9,095 nucleotides of DNA, taken from a bacterium (GTDB taxonomy: Bacteria > UBP14 > UBA6098 > B30-G16). Of the stretch, positions 5,054-9,095 are shown one piece after another (the stretch's first letter is position 1; each line of letters opens with the position of its first letter). The position numbers and the translations under genes are program-made. Below the pieces are notes generated by a model. It did not search any database. It saw only the letters and a program-made list of their open reading frames with translations, and had not been told where the DNA came from. Location: contig JALTEE010000160.1 in NCBI GenBank assembly GCA_027007865.1, forward strand, positions 1 to 9,095, read 5' to 3'.

Positions 5054-6751
5054 ATGAAAATTATTGTTCGCATAATAATCGCAATATTGCTTGCGCTTTT
5101 TTTGATATTACTCTGCGCCCGCACTGTGCAAGCCTTTGGCGATAAAGGATATTTAGAATTGGAGCATTTTTCCAACGGAATCGTGAACTGGTATTTACTC
5201 GGCGACCTGCGCGCTGCGTTGATGGAATTTATCCTCGCAGAGACATACGACCCGCAGGATGTCGAAATCAAAAAGGACATTGCGGAAATATATCTCGAAC
5301 TCGGAAATTATAGCCAATCGCTTCTCAAAACGAATGAAGCATTGAACTATGCCGACAGCGACAGCGAACTCTTTCGCACAGCGGCGCTTGCATCTGCAGG
5401 AATGAAAAACTGCAAACTCGCACGGAAATATATAAAAAAAGCATACTTTCCAAATCCCGCCGAATATGCGCCGATACTGTGGTGCTTCGTAAATAATAAG
5501 CAGTATGGCGATGCGATTTCGCTATGTAAAAAATTGATTGATAAACATCCGCAATCGTCGGCTCTTTGGGCGATGCTCAGCGAGATTTATGTATCGAAAG
5601 GCGAACCAGGAAAAGCCATAGAACCGATAAAAAAAGCGCTTTCATTAAATTCCGAAGATGGGCAGGCATATATTCAACTCGCAAATGCATATATCAAAAC
5701 GGGCAAATTCCGCTTGGCAATGAAAATACTCGCCGAATATGTCCACCGTTTCCCTAATGATAGGTCTGTTTTCGAACAATATATGAAGCGGGCGCTTATA
5801 TTCGACGATTTGCAAAAAGCGAAATCCATTGTCGATAAGTTTGTCGCACATTTCCCCGATGGCGCAGTCGAAGCGTGGGAAGGATATGCTTCTGCGGCGT
5901 ATGTTCAGGGCGATTACGGCGAAGCGCTGCCAACATTTCAATATCTCATAGAACTTACGGATAGTTCCGAACCCAATTATTACTATTTTGCAGGCAAATG
6001 CTACGAAGAACTTTGGTGTCCCGAATCGGCGGCGGTGATGTATCGCACAGCAATTCAAAAAAGTCCGACGCCCGATTTGTTGACAGACCTTGCGCTTGTG
6101 TGGTCGAGGATGGACGAACCCGAGAGTCTTCTCATCGTCCTGTCAGACGCATCTGCGCAATTTCCCGACAGCGCTGTGGTTTGGTATTGGGGTGGAGTTG
6201 CTTTGCGCGGCGTCGGAATGTGGAACCTCGCTGCACACTGGTTCGGCGAAGCATTAAAATACAATCCCGAAGATGTCCAAACATTATTTTCACTTGCAGA
6301 TACGAGAGAGCGCGCAGGTTTCCGCTCCGAATCTATCGCGCTGTTCGAGAAAATAAATGAATTAAATCCCGACGACCCTACAGTCCAAAATTATCTCGGA
6401 TACATCCTCGTAGATGACAGTGTCAAAATCGGATATGCAAAAAATCTTATCCGCAAGGCATTGAAGGCGGAACCCGACAATGCAGCATACATAGATAGTT
6501 ATGGCTGGGCTTTTTTCAGAGAGGGCAAAATCAAAAAGGCGATGAAATATTTGAAAAAGGCGGAAAGTCTTTTTACCGACGATGCGGAAGTGCTATTTCA
6601 TCTGGCGAAAGTCTATGAGGCATCGGGCGATATTGCAAAAGCGAAAGAGTATGCTATCAAGTCGGTTCAAGCGAATCCGCAGGATGTGAAAGTGAAGTAT
6701 TTCCTCGAAAAATTGGCAGGAGAAAGCAATGGCGCAAGTAATAGTAGATGA
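5054..6751 (+). CDS. Exported tetratricopeptide-repeat (TPR) protein
   Basis: The product is 565 aa. Residues 1-23 are a basic start plus a long hydrophobic run, and TVQA (24-27) offers a signal peptidase I site, so the protein is periplasmic or stays anchored by this helix. Cys21 has Leu before it and does not make a proper lipobox. From about residue 44 to 553 the chain is TPR-type helix pairs, clear at 168-200, 203-235, 372-404, 406-438, 443-475, 477-510 and 512-544. The block NYLGYILVDDSVKIGYAKNL (446-465) followed by EPDNAAYIDSYGW (473-485) is typical of long TPR proteins in Gram-negative envelope gene clusters. TPRs bind partner proteins; no catalytic domain is seen. The 3' end overlaps kdsA by 23 bases, hinting at a tie to lipopolysaccharide or outer-membrane assembly. 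No strong ribosome site precedes the ATG; the start is chosen by the signal peptide. Confidence 0.9.
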   Translation: MKIIVRIIIAILLALFLILLCARTVQAFGDKGYLELEHFSNGIVNWYLLGDLRAALMEFILAETYDPQDVEIKKDIAEIYLELGNYSQSLLKTNEALNYADSDSELFRTAALASAGMKNCKLARKYIKKAYFPNPAEYAPILWCFVNNKQYGDAISLCKKLIDKHPQSSALWAMLSEIYVSKGEPGKAIEPIKKALSLNSEDGQAYIQLANAYIKTGKFRLAMKILAEYVHRFPNDRSVFEQYMKRALIFDDLQKAKSIVDKFVAHFPDGAVEAWEGYASAAYVQGDYGEALPTFQYLIELTDSSEPNYYYFAGKCYEELWCPESAAVMYRTAIQKSPTPDLLTDLALVWSRMDEPESLLIVLSDASAQFPDSAVVWYWGGVALRGVGMWNLAAHWFGEALKYNPEDVQTLFSLADTRERAGFRSESIALFEKINELNPDDPTVQNYLGYILVDDSVKIGYAKNLIRKALKAEPDNAAYIDSYGWAFFREGKIKKAMKYLKKAESLFTDDAEVLFHLAKVYEASGDIAKAKEYAIKSVQANPQDVKVKYFLEKLAGESNGASNSR

Positions 6752-7523
6752 TGTCGTATTCGGCGGCGCAAAAAAGGTTCTGATAGCGGGACCGTGCGCA
6801 ATCGAGTCGGAAGAAATGGCGATGCAAACAGCGCAGAAACTCGCCGAAATCACGGACAAATTAGAAATCCCGTTCGTGTTCAAAGCGTCATTCGACAAAG
6901 CAAATCGGCTATCCATCGAATCTGGCAGAGGACTCGGCTTTCCAAAAGGGCTTCTCGTGCTTCGCAATGTCAAAGAGAAAGTCGGCGTAAAAATTCTCAC
7001 CGATGTTCACGAGACATATCAAATCGAGGCGGTATCGTCTGTGGCGGATATTTTGCAAATCCCCGCATTCCTTTGCAGACAGACGGATTTGGTTGTCGCT
7101 GCCGCATCGACAGGGAAGGCGATAAACATTAAAAAAGGGCAGTTCCTCGCTCCGCAGGACATTCGATATATCGCCGAAAAAGCGAAATCCGCAGGAAACG
7201 ATAGAATCATCCTCACCGAACGCGGCGCATCGTTCGGCTATCACGACATCGTATTCGACCCGCGCAGCATCGTCATAATGAAAGAATTCGGCTATCCCGT
7301 CATCGTGGATGTAACTCACCTGTGCCAGCAGCCCGGCGCACTCGGCGGAAGAACAGGCGGAAATCGAAAGTTCGCAGTCCCATTCGCAAAAGCAGGGCTC
7401 GCACTCGGCGCCGACGGAATATTTATGGAAATCCATCCCGACCCGCAAAATGCAATATCCGATAAAGATGTCCAAATCCCGCTTGACGAAGCGGAAAAAG
7501 TCCTAAAAAGTTTGGGGTTTTGA
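6729..7523 (+). CDS. kdsA: 3-deoxy-D-manno-octulosonate 8-phosphate synthase (KDO-8-P synthase)
   Basis: The product is 264 aa. The enzyme condenses phosphoenolpyruvate with arabinose 5-phosphate to KDO-8-phosphate in the cytoplasm, the committed step towards the KDO of lipopolysaccharide inner core. Family motifs run in order: AGPCAIES (20-27), KASFDKANR (52-60), TDVHE (91-95), CRQTDL (116-121), KKGQFLAP (135-142), TERGASFGYHD (163-173), DVTH (194-197), GGRTGGNRKF (206-215) and FMEIHPDP (232-239). C23, H197, E234 and D245 match the four metal ligands of the Aquifex-type metal-dependent class; the E. coli metal-free class has Asn at the Cys position. AGGAGA (6718-6723) lies five bases before the ATG, within the TPR gene, so the two are probably translated together. 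Length is normal for the shorter, Aquifex-like form. Confidence 0.96.
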   Translation: MAQVIVDDVVFGGAKKVLIAGPCAIESEEMAMQTAQKLAEITDKLEIPFVFKASFDKANRLSIESGRGLGFPKGLLVLRNVKEKVGVKILTDVHETYQIEAVSSVADILQIPAFLCRQTDLVVAAASTGKAINIKKGQFLAPQDIRYIAEKAKSAGNDRIILTERGASFGYHDIVFDPRSIVIMKEFGYPVIVDVTHLCQQPGALGGRTGGNRKFAVPFAKAGLALGADGIFMEIHPDPQNAISDKDVQIPLDEAEKVLKSLGF

Positions 7524-7526
7524 GCA

Positions 7527-7548
7527 GGGGTTTGGCGCGCCAAATCCC
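7527..7548 (+). terminator. Strong palindrome after kdsA; probable transcript end
   Basis: GGGGTTTG (7527-7534) pairs with CAAATCCC (7541-7548) through one G-T wobble, with GCGC at the centre pairing or looping. It begins three bases after the kdsA stop. No T-run follows, so it may be a transcript-end stabiliser or repeat rather than a classic terminator. Confidence 0.45.
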
Positions 7549-7552
7549 TAAT

Positions 7553-7568
7553 GTATATTGCGATATAC
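7553..7568. repeat. Short AT hairpin
   Basis: GTATAT (7553-7558) and ATATAC (7563-7568) are perfect inverted arms around TGCG, four bases after the palindrome that follows kdsA. Weak on its own because it is AT-only. Confidence 0.3.
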
Positions 7569-7598
7569 GAATGTCCTTGCGAATACGATGTTTTAACA

Positions 7599-7614
7599 AG
7601 GGGTTGCAATCCCT
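7599..7614. repeat. Palindrome AGGGGTTGCAATCCCT, related to the one after kdsA
   Basis: The sequence AGGGGTTGCAATCCCT self-pairs with one G-T wobble. Like the palindrome at 7527-7548 it begins AGGGGTT and ends AATCCCT, with the G-T mismatch at the same place. This suggests two members of one repeat family with different centres. Confidence 0.45.
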
Positions 7615-7671
7615 CAATTATTTATAATTTAATACCCGACGCGTCTCAATCCGGACTGCCATCATTTATAG

Positions 7672-7690
7672 CCGAAGCGTCTCGCTTCGG
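7672..7690. repeat. Perfect hairpin CCGAAGCG-TCT-CGCTTCGG
   Basis: Eight perfect pairs close a three-base loop. The core AAGCG-N3-CGCTT also occurs at 4936-4948. No T-run follows on either strand, so it is not a standard intrinsic terminator, though it lies between convergent genes. Confidence 0.55.
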
Positions 7691-7798
7691 GAAACACAAT
7701 TCAGAATACAATCCCGCCGTGGCAAAAAACAATGAACAAAACGAACCCCCGCGAAGTGTAAACCTATTTCAGAACAAGACATTCTCTCCCGCAAAGTG

Positions 7799-9079
7799 TC
7801 AATCAGAATGCAGGTATTTCCCCATTTCTTTGACCAATTCCGGATACAGCGGAAATGCGGCGCACAGTTCTTTCACTTTATTTTTCACTTCGACGATTAT
7901 GCTTTCATCCTCAATGTTCGTAAGGATTTTGTATATCATCTGCGCGATTTCCCGCATTTCATTTTCTTTCATTCCGCGTGTTGTTATTGCCGGGGTTCCC
8001 AATCGAACACCGCTTGTAATGAACGGTTTCTGCGGGTCGAATGGTATCGTATTTCTGTTGACAGTTATTTCCGCTTTTCCGAGCGCTTCTTCCGCTTGTT
8101 TCCCCGTGATATTTAGTGAGCGCAAATCGAGCAGCATCAGATGATTATCCGTTCCGCCGGAAACCAATCTAACGCCGAGATTTTTAAATTCATCCGCCAT
8201 CGCTTTCGAATTCGCCAAAATCTGCTTCTGATATTCTTTGAACTCGTTGGTCATCGCTTCTTTGAGCGCCACCGCCTTTGCAGCGATGATGTGCATCAGT
8301 GGACCGCCCTGCATTCCCGGCATAACTGCTTTATCGAGGTTCTTTGCGTATTCTTGCTTACTTAAAATCAATCCCGCTCTGGGTCCGCGAAGAGTTTTGT
8401 GGGTAGTTGTCGTAACGAAATCGCAATACGGCACAGGGTTCGGATGCAATCCCGCTGCGACGAGACCCGCAAAATGCGCCATATCTGCAACGAGAACTGC
8501 ACCGACTTCATCCGCTATTTCTCTGAATTTCTCAAAATCCCAAAAGCGAGGATATGCCGATGCACCGGTCATTATCAGTTTCGGACGATGTTCCTGCGCA
8601 ATCTTGCGGATTTCATCGTAGTGAAGTGTTTCTGTTTCCCTATTGACGCCGTATTGAACAACATTGTATAATTTTCCGGAAAAATTTACGGGATGCCCGT
8701 GAGTAAGGTGTCCGCCGTGAGAAAGGTTCAATCCCATAATCGTATCGCCGACATTCAACGCTGCGAAATATACAGCCATATTAGCCTGCGAACCGCTGTG
8801 AGGCTGAACATTTGCGTGTTCCGCACCGAACAATTGTTTTGCGCGGTCGCGGGCAAGGTCTTCCGCTATATCGACGAACTGACAACCACCATAGTAGCGC
8901 CTTCGAGGATAGCCTTCCGCATATTTGTTCGTCATAATGGAACCGCCAGCAGCGAGCACAGCGACAGAAGTATAGTTCTCCGATGCAATCAATTCGAGGC
9001 CATCCGTCTGACGGCGCAGTTCTTTGTAAATCGCATCGTAGATTTCGCTATCTGTTTTTGCGAGTTCGGAAAAAAACAT
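7799..9079 (-). CDS. glyA: Serine hydroxymethyltransferase
   Basis: The product is 426 aa. The enzyme interconverts serine and glycine with tetrahydrofolate and 5,10-methylene-tetrahydrofolate, the main source of one-carbon units, using PLP in the cytoplasm. Visible motifs are [11 protein letters not shown] (28-38), NKYAEGYP (51-58), [10 protein letters not shown] (61-70), PHSGSQAN (93-100), SHGGHLTHG (120-128), [10 protein letters not shown] (197-206) with D199 and H202 at the cofactor, and [14 protein letters not shown] (223-236) with the PLP lysine K228. The C-terminal GVRLGTPA block is present. Length is normal for bacteria. The usual EGYPGKRYYGG reads [11 protein letters not shown] here. 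AGGAGGTG stands five bases before the ATG. The promoter and any upstream riboswitch lie outside the window. It converges on kdsA and shows no functional link to it. Confidence 0.97.
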   Translation of the reverse strand: MFFSELAKTDSEIYDAIYKELRRQTDGLELIASENYTSVAVLAAGGSIMTNKYAEGYPRRRYYGGCQFVDIAEDLARDRAKQLFGAEHANVQPHSGSQANMAVYFAALNVGDTIMGLNLSHGGHLTHGHPVNFSGKLYNVVQYGVNRETETLHYDEIRKIAQEHRPKLIMTGASAYPRFWDFEKFREIADEVGAVLVADMAHFAGLVAAGLHPNPVPYCDFVTTTTHKTLRGPRAGLILSKQEYAKNLDKAVMPGMQGGPLMHIIAAKAVALKEAMTNEFKEYQKQILANSKAMADEFKNLGVRLVSGGTDNHLMLLDLRSLNITGKQAEEALGKAEITVNRNTIPFDPQKPFITSGVRLGTPAITTRGMKENEMREIAQMIYKILTNIEDESIIVEVKNKVKELCAAFPLYPELVKEMGKYLHSD

Positions 9080-9084
9080 AAAAA

Positions 9085-9092
9085 CACCTCCT
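9085..9092 (-). promoter_or_regulatory. Full-length Shine-Dalgarno site of glyA
   Basis: On the - strand AGGAGGTG lies five bases before the ATG, a near-complete match to the usual 16S rRNA 3' end. It shows that this organism uses canonical Shine-Dalgarno initiation, which supports using such sites to choose the other starts. Confidence 0.8.
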
Positions 9093-9095
9093 AAA

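Larger units (their letters stand above)
7524..7798. repeat. Convergent kdsA/glyA spacer filled with short palindromes and repeats
   Basis: This 275-base region has no credible gene; the forward open frame across it continues as a shadow of glyA. It holds four hairpins or palindromes (7527-7548, 7553-7568, 7599-7614, 7672-7690), an imperfect direct repeat CCGACGCGTCTC (7636-7647) versus CCGAAGCGTCTC (7672-7683), and a second, CCCGCGAAGTGT (7748-7759) versus CCCGCAAAGTGT (7788-7799). The density of structure exceeds what two terminators need, which suggests inserted dispersed repeats. Confidence 0.55.

Noticed and set aside
5074..5116. Lipoprotein signal at Cys21 of the TPR protein
   Set aside because: The residues before Cys are Leu-Leu, lacking the small residue at -1, while an AXA-like site (TVQA) follows.
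6909..7475. 188-codon reverse open frame inside kdsA
   Set aside because: It is antisense to the KdsA catalytic core, and its Cys/Arg-rich composition is typical of a shadow frame.
7551..8144. 197-codon forward open frame across the kdsA-glyA spacer into glyA
   Set aside because: Most of it is antisense to glyA, the first part runs through palindromes, it has no ribosome site and no recognisable domain.
9080..9095. Glycine or other riboswitch upstream of glyA
   Set aside because: Only 16 bases of upstream sequence are in the window, all explained by the ribosome site.

Overview
The window carries ordinary chromosomal housekeeping and envelope genes of a Gram-negative bacterium that I cannot name. 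A gene for KDO-8-phosphate synthase (kdsA) implies lipopolysaccharide and an outer membrane. A GspG-like pseudopilin with a class III leader, a signal-peptide TPR protein and a nucleotide-sugar aminotransferase fit the same picture. MutS2 with a C-terminal Smr domain is present, base composition is moderately AT-rich, and Shine-Dalgarno sites are canonical (AGGAGGTG before glyA). I see no tRNA, rRNA, CRISPR array, transposase or phage gene. The feel is of a poorly sampled lineage, perhaps near the FCB or candidate-phylum bacteria, but that is only an impression.

Layout. Left (1-2681, + strand): the 3' part of mutS2 overlaps by 4 bases (ATGA) a short membrane histidine kinase. After an AT-rich gap comes an orphan GspG-like pseudopilin. 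Centre (2682-4108): a DegT-family aminotransferase lies on the - strand, convergent with the pseudopilin. Its real start is most likely a TTG at 3915. It is divergent from the next operon across a spacer holding candidate promoters in both directions. Centre-right (4109-4934, + strand): a small site-2-protease (M50) family protein is followed 13 bases later by a 69-aa single-pass membrane protein. Right (5054-7523, + strand): a secreted TPR-repeat protein overlaps kdsA by 23 bases. Far right (7799-9079, - strand): glyA converges on kdsA, with its ATG 16 bases from the window end.

How the genes fit together. kdsA makes the KDO precursor of the lipid A-core linkage. The DegT aminotransferase probably makes an amino sugar for surface glycan. 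The TPR protein, translated in overlap with kdsA, may serve envelope assembly. The M50 protein and its small partner may act in membrane proteolysis. glyA and mutS2 are general housekeeping genes.

I found no clearly new biological system. The least explained DNA is in two spacers, 4935-5053 and 7524-7798. Both are packed with short palindromes. They share a hairpin core AAGCG-N3-CGCTT, and one holds an inverted repeat bounded by 7-base direct repeats, the outline of a very small mobile or dispersed repeat. These deserve a genome-wide copy search.
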